From: a virus
Reading direction: 5' to 3' (one strand)
Virus record (IMG/VR): IMGVR_UViG_3300027721_000021
Span: 1 to 52,144 of that record
Length of the DNA stretch: 52,144 bases
In this document: one piece after another, positions 8,847 through 17,418 of the stretch
Layout: every line of letters starts with the position of its first letter
Numbering within the stretch: the first letter of the stretch is position 1
Translations under genes and position numbers: made by a program
The notes under the pieces: generated by a model
Told to the model about the DNA's origin: nothing
Databases searched by the model: none
The model's input: the letters and a program-made list of their open reading frames with translations, nothing else

Positions 8847-10223
8847 ATGTATCTATCAGAAACTTTCGTTACTAAGTGGGCACCGGTCCTAGACCACCCT
8901 GAACTTAGTGCCATCAAAGACCCATACAAGAAGGCTGTCACGGCTGTCATCCTTGAGAACCAAGAGAAGGCAATGCGTGAAGAAGCATCGGCGTTTGGCA
9001 ACATGTTCGAAGCCGTGCCTAACAGCGTTGGCGACGGCTTGGGCGGCGTTAACGGCGCAGGCAACATCAAGGGCTTCGACCCAATCCTAATCGGTTTGGT
9101 CCGTCGCGCACTTCCTAACCTAATGGCGTATGACGTTTGCGGCGTTCAGCCAATGACGGGTCCAACCGGACTGATCTTCGCTATGCAGGCTAAGTACGCT
9201 AACACCGGCAACGGTTGGCTCAACAATGCACCAGAAGCTTTCTTCAACGAAGCTAACACTGCATGGTCGGGCAACGGCGCACACGGCGCAGGCTTCCTAA
9301 CCACGACTGGTATGGGTAATGCCAACACCAACTCGGCTAACTTGACTGCATACGCAAACACCACGCTCGCAAACACCGGTAACGGTATGTCCACGGCGTA
9401 TGGTGAAGACCTCGGCACCGGCATGGCACAGATGGGCTTCTCCATCGAACGTGTCAGCGTTGTTGCTAAGACTCGCGCACTCAAGGCTGAATACACGCTT
9501 GAACTCGCACAGGACTTGAAGGCAATTCACGGTCTTGACGCAGAAGCAGAACTCAGCAACATCCTGTCCACCGAAATCCTTGCAGAAATCAACCGCGAAG
9601 TCATTCGCTCGATCTACGCAGTGGCAAACATCGGCTACACTGGCATCACGACTCCTACCTTCAACCTTGCATCGACTTCGGATACGTCCGGTCGTTGGTC
9701 GGTTGAAAAGTTCAAGGGTCTGTTGTTCGCCATTGAGCGTGGTTGCAACAAGATTGCGAAGGACACGCGCCGTGGTAAGGGTAACATCCTGATCGTATCG
9801 TCTGACGTTGCTTCGGCACTGTCGATGACCGGTCTGTTGGACTACAACAGTGGTCTAGTCAATAACACCAACCTAGCGGTTGACGACACTGGCAACACCT
9901 TCGCAGGTACGCTATTCGGTCGCCTCAAGGTCTACGTAGACCCATATTCGATCACTGGATCGGACTACGTGGTTATCGGCTATAAGGGTCCAACCCCTTA
10001 TGACGCAGGACTGTTCTACTGCCCATACGTTCCGCTACAGATGGTTCGCGCTATCAACCCTGATACGTTCCAGCCTAAGATTGGTTTCAAGACCCGTTAC
10101 GGTCTAGTCTCCAACCCATTCGGCACCTCGCAGCAGGGCGCAGAAACGACCGTCGCAGGCACGTTGACTGCCCACACGAACACCTACTACCGGAAATTCT
10201 CGGTCGTCAACCTAATCGGTTGA
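8847..10223 (+). CDS. gp23: Major capsid protein gp23
   Basis: Hexameric capsid subunit with the HK97 fold. It has 458 residues (T4 gp23 has 521). The N-terminal segment before about residue 50 would be the gp21-cleaved delta region. Recognisable conserved stretches are FDPILIGLVRRALPNLMAYD followed by VCGVQPMTGPTGLIF, and further on FSIERVSVVAKTRALKAEYT and LAQDLKAIHGLDAEAEL. The C-terminal region contains YVPLQMVRAINPDTFQPKIG and FKTRYGLVSNPF, all typical of gp23. A strong terminator follows. No gp24 vertex paralogue follows it; a tube-like gene takes that place. Confidence 0.97.
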   Translation: MYLSETFVTKWAPVLDHPELSAIKDPYKKAVTAVILENQEKAMREEASAFGNMFEAVPNSVGDGLGGVNGAGNIKGFDPILIGLVRRALPNLMAYDVCGVQPMTGPTGLIFAMQAKYANTGNGWLNNAPEAFFNEANTAWSGNGAHGAGFLTTTGMGNANTNSANLTAYANTTLANTGNGMSTAYGEDLGTGMAQMGFSIERVSVVAKTRALKAEYTLELAQDLKAIHGLDAEAELSNILSTEILAEINREVIRSIYAVANIGYTGITTPTFNLASTSDTSGRWSVEKFKGLLFAIERGCNKIAKDTRRGKGNILIVSSDVASALSMTGLLDYNSGLVNNTNLAVDDTGNTFAGTLFGRLKVYVDPYSITGSDYVVIGYKGPTPYDAGLFYCPYVPLQMVRAINPDTFQPKIGFKTRYGLVSNPFGTSQQGAETTVAGTLTAHTNTYYRKFSVVNLIG

Positions 10224-10269
10224 TCGTAGGTGAGACAAAAATAACGAGGGAGCAATCCCAAGTGACTCA

Positions 10270-10298
10270 GGGGCGGATGGAAACATCCGCCCCTTTTT
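10270..10298 (+). terminator. Strong intrinsic terminator after gp23
   Basis: A perfect 10-bp GC-rich stem (10270-10279 with 10284-10293) closed by a GAAA tetraloop is followed by five T residues. It would end the late capsid transcript before the next late promoter at 10305. Confidence 0.93.
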
Positions 10299-10304
10299 GT
10301 TGTG

Positions 10305-10312
10305 CCTAAATA
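10305..10312 (+). promoter_or_regulatory. Late promoter (CCTAAATA) for the tube-like gene
   Basis: CCTAAATA starts 7 bases after the gp23 terminator T tract and 34 bases before the ATG at 10346, placing the second tube-like gene under its own late control. Confidence 0.7.
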
Positions 10313-10345
10313 GGGTATGACTCTACCCAAACAAGGTATGCATCC

Positions 10346-10891
10346 ATGGGCGCACTAGAACGCAATCCCTCTAATCGTGATATCCTGCAAAGCACGAAGT
10401 TTAAGCTCAACTTCACGCGCCTGCCGGGACTCACGTTCTTCTGCCAGACCGCGAACCTTCCCGGTATCTCGCTGTCGGAAGTCATGCGCAATACGCCATT
10501 CGTAGACCTGTACGTTCCCGGCGAGAAAGCCATTTATGACACTCTGAACGTGACCATGCTCGTAGACGAGGATCTGCGCGATTGGGAAGCCATTCATGAC
10601 TGGATTAGAGCTATGACGTTCCCCAAGGAATTCGAAGAGTATGCGGCAATGAAGACTCAGTTCCGCGATGTGGTCGCTCGCGGTGCTGCCGGTAAGCTGC
10701 CACCACAGTACACCGACGCATCCATGACGGTATTCACTAATAAGAATAACCCTAACTTCCGCATTCACTACAAAGACTTATTCCCCACAACTCTAGGTGG
10801 AATTCAATTTAGCGCACTCGACTCGGCTGAGAACATCATTACCTGTGACGCAACGTTCAGATATTCGTATTACAACCTAGAAAGAATTTGA
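10346..10891 (+). CDS. Second gp19-like tail tube-fold protein
   Basis: A 181-residue protein with the gp19 tube-fold layout. It has an N-terminal strand pair (STKFKLNFTRLPGLTFF), then a CQTANLPGISLSE turn like CKATALPAGI in T4 gp19. The mid region has YDTLNVTMLVDEDLRDWEAI, matching the gp19 WTVTVLNDE region. The C-terminal strands contain CDATFRYSYY. It is therefore a paralogue of the gene at 2943. It may be a tube-terminator, tube-initiator or neck component; similar second tube-like genes occur in other T4-superfamily phages. Late promoter and terminator flank it upstream, and its stop overlaps the early promoter of uvsY. Confidence 0.8.
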   Translation: MGALERNPSNRDILQSTKFKLNFTRLPGLTFFCQTANLPGISLSEVMRNTPFVDLYVPGEKAIYDTLNVTMLVDEDLRDWEAIHDWIRAMTFPKEFEEYAAMKTQFRDVVARGAAGKLPPQYTDASMTVFTNKNNPNFRIHYKDLFPTTLGGIQFSALDSAENIITCDATFRYSYYNLERI

Positions 10892-10916
10892 CAATCTAAT
10901 CAAAATATGGTAAGAT
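10888..10916 (+). promoter_or_regulatory. Sigma70-like promoter for uvsY
   Basis: TTGACA at 10888-10893 and TAAGAT at 10911-10916 are separated by exactly 17 bases. The uvsY ATG is 32 bases further on, after TGGAG. The -35 box overlaps the stop codon of the upstream late gene, marking a switch from late to early/middle control. Confidence 0.8.
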
Positions 10917-10947
10917 AACCATATGCTTTTGATGGAGTTTCTTTGCT

Positions 10948-11400
10948 ATGGCTAATATGGTTGCACCCAACGTCGAACAGTTGATCACGGAATGGGAAAC
11001 AGACTCGCACATTGACACGACAGATGCGGGTGGACAGATGATCAAGATTCCTGTCCTTCACAGTAAGTACAATAAGTATCTCACGCTGCACAAGCTTGCG
11101 GAAGCCCGTCGCGAGGCTGAATTGAACAAGCTGCGCAAGACCAAATGGATGTACTACAACGGCAAGCTAGACCAACAGCAGTTGGCGGCACTCGGTTGGG
11201 ATCCATTCCCGTTCACGCTCAAGGCTGACCTGAACGTGTACATGGATGCCGACGAGGACGTTGCCAAGATCAAGAGCCAGATTGCGTTTCACGAAGAGTG
11301 CGTGTCATTCTGCACCTACGTCATGAAGGAACTCAACAACCGCACATGGCAGATGAAGGAATGGATGGCATGGGAGAGGTTTGAACGCGGTGGACATTAG
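10948..11400 (+). CDS. uvsY: Recombination mediator UvsY
   Basis: Loads the UvsX recombinase onto gp32-coated single-stranded DNA during recombination-dependent replication. It has 150 residues (T4 UvsY has 137). The core LHSKYNKYLTLHKLAEARRE followed by KTKWMYYNGKLD aligns with T4 UvsY (MLYSKWLNKHSSIKKEMLRI, KARLDYYSGRGD). The helical C-terminus (FHEECVSFCTYVMKELNNRT) matches as well. It is followed by a small gene and uvsW, an arrangement known from T4-like phages. It has its own sigma70-like promoter. Confidence 0.88.
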   Translation: MANMVAPNVEQLITEWETDSHIDTTDAGGQMIKIPVLHSKYNKYLTLHKLAEARREAELNKLRKTKWMYYNGKLDQQQLAALGWDPFPFTLKADLNVYMDADEDVAKIKSQIAFHEECVSFCTYVMKELNNRTWQMKEWMAWERFERGGH

Positions 11401-11557
11401 AGACTGCATCATTGCCGCGCCTCCGAAGATGGTGGGCGGCTATCGCTTGGGTAAGGGCGCATACAGTTGGAAGCTACAACTCCAAGACAAGCCGCTTTGG
11501 TTCCATCGTACCTGTATGAGAATCTTTCTAGGCATCACATGGGAAGATAATGAGTGA
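11390..11557 (+). CDS. Small conserved protein between uvsY and uvsW (UvsY.-2-like)
   Basis: A 55-residue reading frame with a GTG start, overlapping the end of uvsY by 11 bases and the start of uvsW by 8. The motif WKLQLQDKPLWFHRTCMRIF followed by LGITWED resembles the tiny proteins encoded beside uvsY/uvsW in T4-superfamily phages. Function is unknown. The Trp/Phe/His-rich centre suggests a small helical protein. The start is uncertain because the purine-rich GAGAGG lies 13 bases upstream of the GTG. Confidence 0.7.
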   Translation: MDIRDCIIAAPPKMVGGYRLGKGAYSWKLQLQDKPLWFHRTCMRIFLGITWEDNE

Positions 11558-13004
11558 TATCCATTTTGAACAAACAGATAACGTATGGGCGAGGATAAGA
11601 TGCGAAGATAGCACTGCACAGGAGCTATCAGAATTCTTCTCATTCACGGTCCCCACGGCTAAGTTTCGCAAGAAAGAAGCCAAGAAGTATTGGGACGGCA
11701 AGATACGGCTATTTCATCTTAGAACTCACAAGATCTACGCGGGTCTTGAGGGTTACGTGCGTAAATTTGCCAAGGATAACGGCTACTCCTATACTTGCAC
11801 TCTTGTCAAGAGCAACATAGCGGAACTCCCACAGAAAGAACACGTTGCCAAGTGGCTTCCCACTCATACGCCGCGTGACTATCAGTGGGTGGCGTATCTC
11901 TATGCGCTACACCGCAAGCGTGGTGTCGTACTATCGCCCACCGCATCCGGTAAGTCGATGATCATCTATATGATATCGCGGTGGCTGATCGAACGCGGTA
12001 AGAAGCGTGGGCTGTTGATCGTGCCTACCACCTCCCTAGTCGAGCAGATGTACTCCGACTTCCGTGAGTATGGATGGGACGTAGAGAAGAACTGTCAGCG
12101 CATCTATCAGGGATTCACTACGGATGCCTACGCACCGTTGGTTATCTCTACGTGGCAGTCAGTCTACGATCTGCCGAAGAAATACTTCGCGCAGTTCGAC
12201 TACGTGATTGGCGACGAGGCTCACCAGTTCAAGGCTGAGTCGCTCAAGCACATCATGGAGCAGTTAGTCAATTGTGACTATCGCATTGGAACTACCGGCA
12301 CCCTAGATGGGTCTAAGGTTCACAAGCTAGTTCTTGAGGGGCTGTTCGGTCCTGTTCAGAGGGTGGCTTCGACAAAGGAACTACAGGACAAGGGATACCT
12401 TGCGACACTGGAAATCAAGTGTCTCGTGCTTCGCTATCCCGAAGAGGTTACGAAGGTGGTGAAGGGACAGTCCTATCCGGACGAGATTTCCTTCCTGTGT
12501 GCGAACGAAGCACGTAACAAATTCATAGTAAAATTAGCAGAAAGCCTTGACGGGAACACGCTGATCCTGTATAATTACGTGGACAAGCACGGAAGAATCC
12601 TGCACCAGATGATCAAAGACCGCTTGCCGAATCGAAAGGTGCACTTCATTCATGGTGACGTAGAGACTCTGGACCGAGAAGAGGTTCGGCGTATCACGGA
12701 AGATGAAACCGATTCGGTGATTGTTGCTTCCTATGGAACATTCTCCACAGGCATCAATATCAAACACCTACATAATGTAGTCTTCGCTTCACCAACGAAG
12801 AGTCAGATTAGAACATTGCAGTCCATCGGCAGAGGGCTACGCCTCGGTGAGAACAAGAGAAAGGCAGTCCTTTATGACATAGTTGACGATCTACGCTACG
12901 GAGCATACGTCAACTTCGCGTTGAAACACTATGAGGAACGAGTTCGGATATACAACGAAGAGAAGTTTCCCATCAAATCAATCAACATAGGACTACGCCC
13001 ATGA
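11550..13004 (+). CDS. uvsW: RNA-DNA/DNA helicase UvsW
   Basis: SF2 helicase that removes R-loops at origins and remodels branched DNA, helping the change from origin-dependent to recombination-dependent replication. It has 484 residues (T4 UvsW has 503 or so). The N-terminal domain (FFSFTVPTAKFRKKEAKKYW) is the UvsW-specific DNA-binding part. Motif I is SPTASGKS, motif II GDEAHQF, motif III TTGTLDG and motif VI QSIGRGLRLG. Its start overlaps the preceding small gene and its stop overlaps the next ATG (ATGA). Confidence 0.95.
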   Translation: MSDIHFEQTDNVWARIRCEDSTAQELSEFFSFTVPTAKFRKKEAKKYWDGKIRLFHLRTHKIYAGLEGYVRKFAKDNGYSYTCTLVKSNIAELPQKEHVAKWLPTHTPRDYQWVAYLYALHRKRGVVLSPTASGKSMIIYMISRWLIERGKKRGLLIVPTTSLVEQMYSDFREYGWDVEKNCQRIYQGFTTDAYAPLVISTWQSVYDLPKKYFAQFDYVIGDEAHQFKAESLKHIMEQLVNCDYRIGTTGTLDGSKVHKLVLEGLFGPVQRVASTKELQDKGYLATLEIKCLVLRYPEEVTKVVKGQSYPDEISFLCANEARNKFIVKLAESLDGNTLILYNYVDKHGRILHQMIKDRLPNRKVHFIHGDVETLDREEVRRITEDETDSVIVASYGTFSTGINIKHLHNVVFASPTKSQIRTLQSIGRGLRLGENKRKAVLYDIVDDLRYGAYVNFALKHYEERVRIYNEEKFPIKSINIGLRP

Positions 13005-13378
13005 ACACGCCACACCCTATCAAGTTCTACAAGCTAAAGACCAATGAGGATATTGTCGCATACGAGGTTCAAGTCTGCAAGGGACACATCCATATCAAAC
13101 GCCCACTGGCGTTCACCGTAGAGAATGAAGTCCTCGCAGGAAAGCAGATGCTCAATGTCCGTGAATGGGTTCCACCCATCGTCTGTGCCAATGACTCCAT
13201 CTTTCTCCCGAAGGAGTTCATCATGTTCTCGACTGATGTAAGGGATTCCTTCAAGGAAGAGTTCATGTCTGCTACTGAGTTTCTGTATGCCGTGGAGCCT
13301 AGAAAGCCTCCTAAGAGGTCTAAAGAGGATAAGGTTGTTCCTTTTCTTCTCAAGGATCCGTCTGTTAAACCCAATTGA
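13001..13378 (+). CDS. LSm-like small conserved phage protein (paralogue of 45227)
   Basis: A 125-residue protein of a family widespread in T4-like cyanophages. It has KFYKLKTNEDIVAYEVQVC at residues 8-26, then HIKRPLAF, and a later LPKEFIMFSTDVRDSFKEEF. The strand pattern (residue/epitope KLxTxEDIVAxV, then KxPLxF) resembles an Sm/LSm-type beta barrel, and the second copy at 45227 in this window shares it. RNA binding is only an inference from the fold. The C-terminus is Lys/Pro-rich. The gene is translationally coupled to uvsW by an ATGA overlap. Confidence 0.7.
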   Translation: MNTPHPIKFYKLKTNEDIVAYEVQVCKGHIHIKRPLAFTVENEVLAGKQMLNVREWVPPIVCANDSIFLPKEFIMFSTDVRDSFKEEFMSATEFLYAVEPRKPPKRSKEDKVVPFLLKDPSVKPN

Positions 13379-13463
13379 GTTCTCATCCTTCTTATTAAAT
13401 CAACCCTTCAAAGAGCCACACGCTCATTATACACACCATTTGAGGTTCTGTCAAATCTAAATC

Positions 13464-13994
13464 ATGGCAAAAACTAATTACGTTGACAACAAGCTCTTTC
13501 TAAAAGAGATTACTGCTTACCGCAAGGCTGTACGCAAAGCCAAGCGGGAGAAGGTGGACAAGCCTCGCATTCCTGAGTATATCGGGCAGTGCTTCATGCT
13601 CATTGCCGAGAACATGAGTCATAAGTACAATTTCCTTTCGTACACATTCAGGGATGAAATGGTGTCCGACGCTATCGAAAACTGCGTCATGTACGTCGAT
13701 AACTTTAATCCTGCGAAGTCGAAGAATCCATTTGCTTATTTCACGCAGATATGCTATTATGCATTCTTGAGGCGCATTCAACGCGAGAAAAAGCAGTTGT
13801 ATGTGAAGTATAAGTCTACTGAGATGCACGGCATCCTAGACGACTTTGATCAGATGGAATCCGAAGACGGCATGACGCGGCAGTTCGAAATGTATGACAA
13901 CATCAGTGAGTTCATTGCAAAGTACGAAGATGCCAAGGCGAAGAAGAAAGCCAAAGTCGCTGCTGCTAAAGGGTTAGAGAAATTTATCGAATGA
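13464..13994 (+). CDS. gp55: Late-transcription sigma factor gp55
   Basis: Sigma-family protein that directs host RNA polymerase to TATAAATA-type late promoters, linked to replication through the gp45 clamp. It has 176 residues (T4 gp55 has 185). NYVDNKLFLKEI at the N-terminus, MLIAENMSHKYNF and FNPAKSKNPFAYFTQICYYA with FLRRIQREKK match T4 gp55 regions. The last residues GLEKFIE may be the clamp-binding tail, in place of T4 SLDFLYE. The 85-base gap upstream has no clear terminator; a weak TATACA box near 13431 lacks a good -35. The stop overlaps gp47 (ATGA). Confidence 0.92.
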   Translation: MAKTNYVDNKLFLKEITAYRKAVRKAKREKVDKPRIPEYIGQCFMLIAENMSHKYNFLSYTFRDEMVSDAIENCVMYVDNFNPAKSKNPFAYFTQICYYAFLRRIQREKKQLYVKYKSTEMHGILDDFDQMESEDGMTRQFEMYDNISEFIAKYEDAKAKKKAKVAAAKGLEKFIE

Positions 13995-15061
13995 AAATCG
14001 CGATTCTTGGGGATACCCATTTCGGCATGAGAAACGACTCGGCTGTGTTCAATGAGCTTGCTCGCAAGTTCTACACAGAGGTCTTCTTCCCGTATCTTGA
14101 GCAACATGGCATTGGCAACGTGATTCAGTTGGGCGACCTGTTCGACCGGCGCAAGTTCATCAACTTCAACATCCTTGCCAGTGCGAAGGAATACTTCTTC
14201 AATCCTCTGGATCGGAATGGTATCACCCTGTATGCCCTGCTAGGCAATCACGATATCTTCTATCGGAACACGCTGCGAGTCAACTCGCCATCACTGGTGC
14301 TGCCTGAGTACAGCCGCGTGTGCCTGATCGACAAGCCATCCACCATCGTCTTCGGTGGCAACCCCGTAGACCTGATTCCGTGGATCTGCGAAGAGAATGA
14401 GAAAGAGATTGGGGAGTTCATCAAGAACTCCAAGTCCGACTTCTGCTTCGGGCATTTTGAGCTTGCCGGATTCGAAATGGATCGTGGCAACTTCTGCCAT
14501 GAGGGTATGGACGTTGGATTACTCTCCAAGTACGAACAGGTAATCTCTGGTCACTTCCACCACAAGTCTTCCAAGGGTAACATCCTGTATACCGGCGTGC
14601 CGTATCAGATGACATGGGCAGACTGGAATGATCCGAAAGGCTTCCATGTGTTCGACACCGAGACTCGCGAGCTAGAGTTCATCCGTAACCCGAATGAAAT
14701 CTACGTGAAGATCAACTACAACGATGACAACCTGTTCTTCGATGAAGTGGCTAACGGCGACTACTCGGCATTCACCGGCAAGTATGTGAAGGTCATCGTG
14801 GAGAAGAAGTCCAATTCGTTCCTGTTTGAGACATTGATCGAAACTCTCACAAAGGCAAATCCGATAGACGTATCCATTGTCGAAGACTTCACCGATATCT
14901 CCATCATCGACGCGAATGGCGACGGTGTAATTGATCAAGCGGATGACACGCTCGCTATCATCGACAAGGTGGTTGAGGGTATGGAAATCGACTTGCAAAA
15001 GCCGCGACTTAAGAGTATACTGAGAGAAGTATACAACGAGGCGTTGGCTTCCGAATCATGA
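13991..15061 (+). CDS. gp47: Recombination nuclease subunit gp47 (Mre11/SbcD-like)
   Basis: Calcineurin-like metallophosphoesterase subunit of the gp46/gp47 complex, which resects DNA ends for UvsX-mediated recombination and degrades host DNA. It has 356 residues (T4 gp47 has 339). Metal-binding motifs occur in order: LGDTHFG (residues 6-12), QLGDLFDRR, LLGNHDIFYRN, FCFGHFE and SGHFHHKS. It overlaps gp55 upstream and gp46 downstream by 4 bases each, so the three are translated as one operon. Confidence 0.96.
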   Translation: MKIAILGDTHFGMRNDSAVFNELARKFYTEVFFPYLEQHGIGNVIQLGDLFDRRKFINFNILASAKEYFFNPLDRNGITLYALLGNHDIFYRNTLRVNSPSLVLPEYSRVCLIDKPSTIVFGGNPVDLIPWICEENEKEIGEFIKNSKSDFCFGHFELAGFEMDRGNFCHEGMDVGLLSKYEQVISGHFHHKSSKGNILYTGVPYQMTWADWNDPKGFHVFDTETRELEFIRNPNEIYVKINYNDDNLFFDEVANGDYSAFTGKYVKVIVEKKSNSFLFETLIETLTKANPIDVSIVEDFTDISIIDANGDGVIDQADDTLAIIDKVVEGMEIDLQKPRLKSILREVYNEALASES

Positions 15062-16770
15062 TTACATTTCACACGATCCGTTGGAAGAATTTCCTTTCGA
15101 CGGGTAACGTCTTCACCGAAATCAAATTAGACACTCACCAGAACACCCTGATCGTGGGTGAGAATGGTGCGGGTAAGTCTACCATTCTGGATGCCCTGAC
15201 GTTCGCGTTGTTTGGCAAGCCGTACCGTAATATCAATAAGCCCCTGATCGTCAACTCTATCAACGGCAAGGAGTGCTTAGTCGAGTTAGAGTTCTCAGCA
15301 AACGCGAAGCGATATACCGTGAAGCGCGGCATCAAGCCTAATACGTTTGAGATTTGGTTCAACGGCACGATGCTCCATCAGGACGCACGCGCAAAGGACT
15401 ATCAGGACATGCTTGAGCGCATGATCCTCAAGATGAACTACAAGTCCTTCACGCAGATCGTGATCTTGGGAACTGCGAGCTTCACTCCGTTCATGCAGTT
15501 GAAAGCTTCTGACCGTCGCGAGGTCATCGAAGACCTTCTCGACATTCAGATCTTCTCCAACATGAATGCGGTGGTCAAGGATCGGCTCGCTACGATCAAG
15601 ACGCAGATGACGGAGTACAAGATCCGCCTTGAAGCTATCAAGGAAAAGATCGAACTCCACAAGAAGCACCTTGAGGAACTCAAGCGCAACAATCAGGAAA
15701 TGATCGCTGCGAAGAAGGTGGAGATATCCAATGCCAAGCACTCGCTCATTGAGTTTGAGCAGGCGCAGCGTGAGCATCAGGTGCAGATCGACGCACTGCT
15801 GATGCAGATTGGCGACGAGTCTATGTTCAAGTCCAAGCACGCGAAGCTGAATACTCTCGGCACGCGCATTGAGTCCAACAAGACCAAGTTAGAGAAAGAA
15901 GTCCAGTTCTTCGTGACCAACGATGCCTGCCCGACTTGTAAGCAGTCAATTTCCGAAGATTGGAAAGACAGGATGGTGGGTGATGGTAATGAGAAAGTCA
16001 AAGAACTTGAAGCAGGACTCGACAAACTCCGAGAAGAGCAAGATGCCGTTGTCAGACGACTTAGAGACATTGCGGAAGTCAATTCGCGAATTCAGTCCAT
16101 CGGACGCGACATTGCTAATACCACTACTTCTATTAGCCATACCCGACGTTATATTGGTGTACTTGAACAGGAAGTTGAACGACTTACAGGACAGCACGGT
16201 GGGTCTAGTGAGTCGCATGATCAGTCCAAGGAACTCTTCGAAGAACTTACCGGCTACATCGAAAAGCGCAAGAAAGCCACGGAAGACAAGCAGTACCTCG
16301 ACGTTGCCGCGCATCTCCTCAAAGACGGCGGCATCAAGACGAAAATCATCAAGCAATACCTCCCCATCATCAACAAGCTAGTCAACAAGTACCTCGCAGC
16401 GATGGAGTTCTTCGTGAACTTCACGATTGACGAGGAGTTCAACGAGGTCATCAAGTCCCGCCACCGGGATGACTTCTCCTATGAGAACTTCTCCGAAGGT
16501 GAGAAGCAGAAGATCGACCTTGCGCTGCTGTTGACTTGGCGTAGTATCGCTCGCATGAAGAACAGTGTCAACACTAACCTGTTGGTACTGGACGAGACTT
16601 TCGATTCTTCACTCGACACAAAGGGAACGGATGCTCTGTTGGAGATTCTCCACCAGATGCCCGACAACACCAACATCTTCGTAATCTCCCACAAGGATCA
16701 GTTGCACGACAAGTTCAACTACTCCCTGCGGTTTGAGAAGAAGCAGAACTTCAGTAGGATAGCAGCATGA
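15058..16770 (+). CDS. gp46: Recombination nuclease ATPase subunit gp46 (Rad50/SbcC-like)
   Basis: ABC-type ATPase that controls the gp47 nuclease. It has 570 residues (T4 gp46 has 560). Walker A is GENGAGKST at residues 34-42. A long coiled coil follows, interrupted by the zinc hook CPTC at residues 291-294. The signature FSEGEKQK and Walker B LLVLDETFDSSLD lie near the C-terminus, followed by the H-loop region VISHKDQ. The start overlaps the gp47 stop and the stop overlaps the deformylase ATG. Confidence 0.96.
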   Translation: MITFHTIRWKNFLSTGNVFTEIKLDTHQNTLIVGENGAGKSTILDALTFALFGKPYRNINKPLIVNSINGKECLVELEFSANAKRYTVKRGIKPNTFEIWFNGTMLHQDARAKDYQDMLERMILKMNYKSFTQIVILGTASFTPFMQLKASDRREVIEDLLDIQIFSNMNAVVKDRLATIKTQMTEYKIRLEAIKEKIELHKKHLEELKRNNQEMIAAKKVEISNAKHSLIEFEQAQREHQVQIDALLMQIGDESMFKSKHAKLNTLGTRIESNKTKLEKEVQFFVTNDACPTCKQSISEDWKDRMVGDGNEKVKELEAGLDKLREEQDAVVRRLRDIAEVNSRIQSIGRDIANTTTSISHTRRYIGVLEQEVERLTGQHGGSSESHDQSKELFEELTGYIEKRKKATEDKQYLDVAAHLLKDGGIKTKIIKQYLPIINKLVNKYLAAMEFFVNFTIDEEFNEVIKSRHRDDFSYENFSEGEKQKIDLALLLTWRSIARMKNSVNTNLLVLDETFDSSLDTKGTDALLEILHQMPDNTNIFVISHKDQLHDKFNYSLRFEKKQNFSRIAA

Positions 16771-17339
16771 GCAACAAGAAAATTCGATTCATTGACAATC
16801 AGATGGTAGAGTACGAGATTCTTCCACTGGTGGATTCCTATGCTTCAATCCTGCGTCAGCCGACACAGGTGATAGATTTCGACGCGCCGCAGATCGGAAT
16901 TCCATATCTCTCATTGAGCCTCATGGAATCCCTCAAGCACTACAAGGGTTTGGGACTCTCCGCGAATCAGGTGGGTCTACCCTATCGTGCGTGCGCTCTC
17001 GACATGATCGAAGAGAATGAGATCTTCTGCCTGATCAATCCAGTCATCGTGGAGAAGGCACCGACTCCTTCCACGTACAAGGAAGGATGCCTTTCGTTCC
17101 CCGGTCTGTTCCTAGAGATTGGACGACCTGAGTGGTGCGTGGTGGAATTCCAAGCAGGCAACGGTGAGAAGATCACGAAAAAGTTCGAAGGCATTTGGGC
17201 AACGTGCGTACAGCATGAGTTGGATCACCTTGACGGCATCTGTTATACGGATCTTGTCTCACCCATCAAGCTAGATATTGCTAAGAGGAAGGTCAAGGCG
17301 AACCTCCGGAAGATCCGTCGCGCCACCACAGGCGCGTAA
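16767..17339 (+). CDS. def: Peptide deformylase
   Basis: Removes the formyl group from the N-terminal methionine of new proteins. It has 190 residues with all three family motifs: GLGLSANQVG (residues 61-70), EGCLSFPG with the metal-ligand Cys108, and QHELDHLDG with metal ligands His150 and His154 and catalytic Glu151. Phage deformylases are known from cyanophages, where they help process phage or photosynthesis proteins. Here the gene is the last of the gp55-gp47-gp46 operon. Activity is likely because no catalytic residue is missing. Confidence 0.95.
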   Translation: MSNKKIRFIDNQMVEYEILPLVDSYASILRQPTQVIDFDAPQIGIPYLSLSLMESLKHYKGLGLSANQVGLPYRACALDMIEENEIFCLINPVIVEKAPTPSTYKEGCLSFPGLFLEIGRPEWCVVEFQAGNGEKITKKFEGIWATCVQHELDHLDGICYTDLVSPIKLDIAKRKVKANLRKIRRATTGA

Positions 17340-17396
17340 GTCATTGATTCTAAACGGGTTATATGGCTTGCTTTTCACTGGAAAACCTGTCAAACT
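17337..17396 (+). promoter_or_regulatory. Promoter with upstream element, for the CobT-like gene
   Basis: TTGCTT (17368-17373) and CAAACT (17391-17396) are 17 bases apart. Upstream, TAAGTCATTGATT (17337-17349) ends exactly 18 bases before the -35 box. The same element at the same distance precedes the promoters at 20383 and 34472. Its first three bases are the deformylase stop codon. The -10 box is weak, so an activator acting at the upstream element is an inference. Confidence 0.6.
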
Positions 17397-17418
17397 GGTG
17401 GCATAGTAGAGGTTTTAC

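Noticed and set aside
17368-17373. TTGCTT read as a T4 MotA box
   Set aside because: A MotA box would lie about 12-13 bases from the -10, but the distance here is 17, which fits a -35 box.
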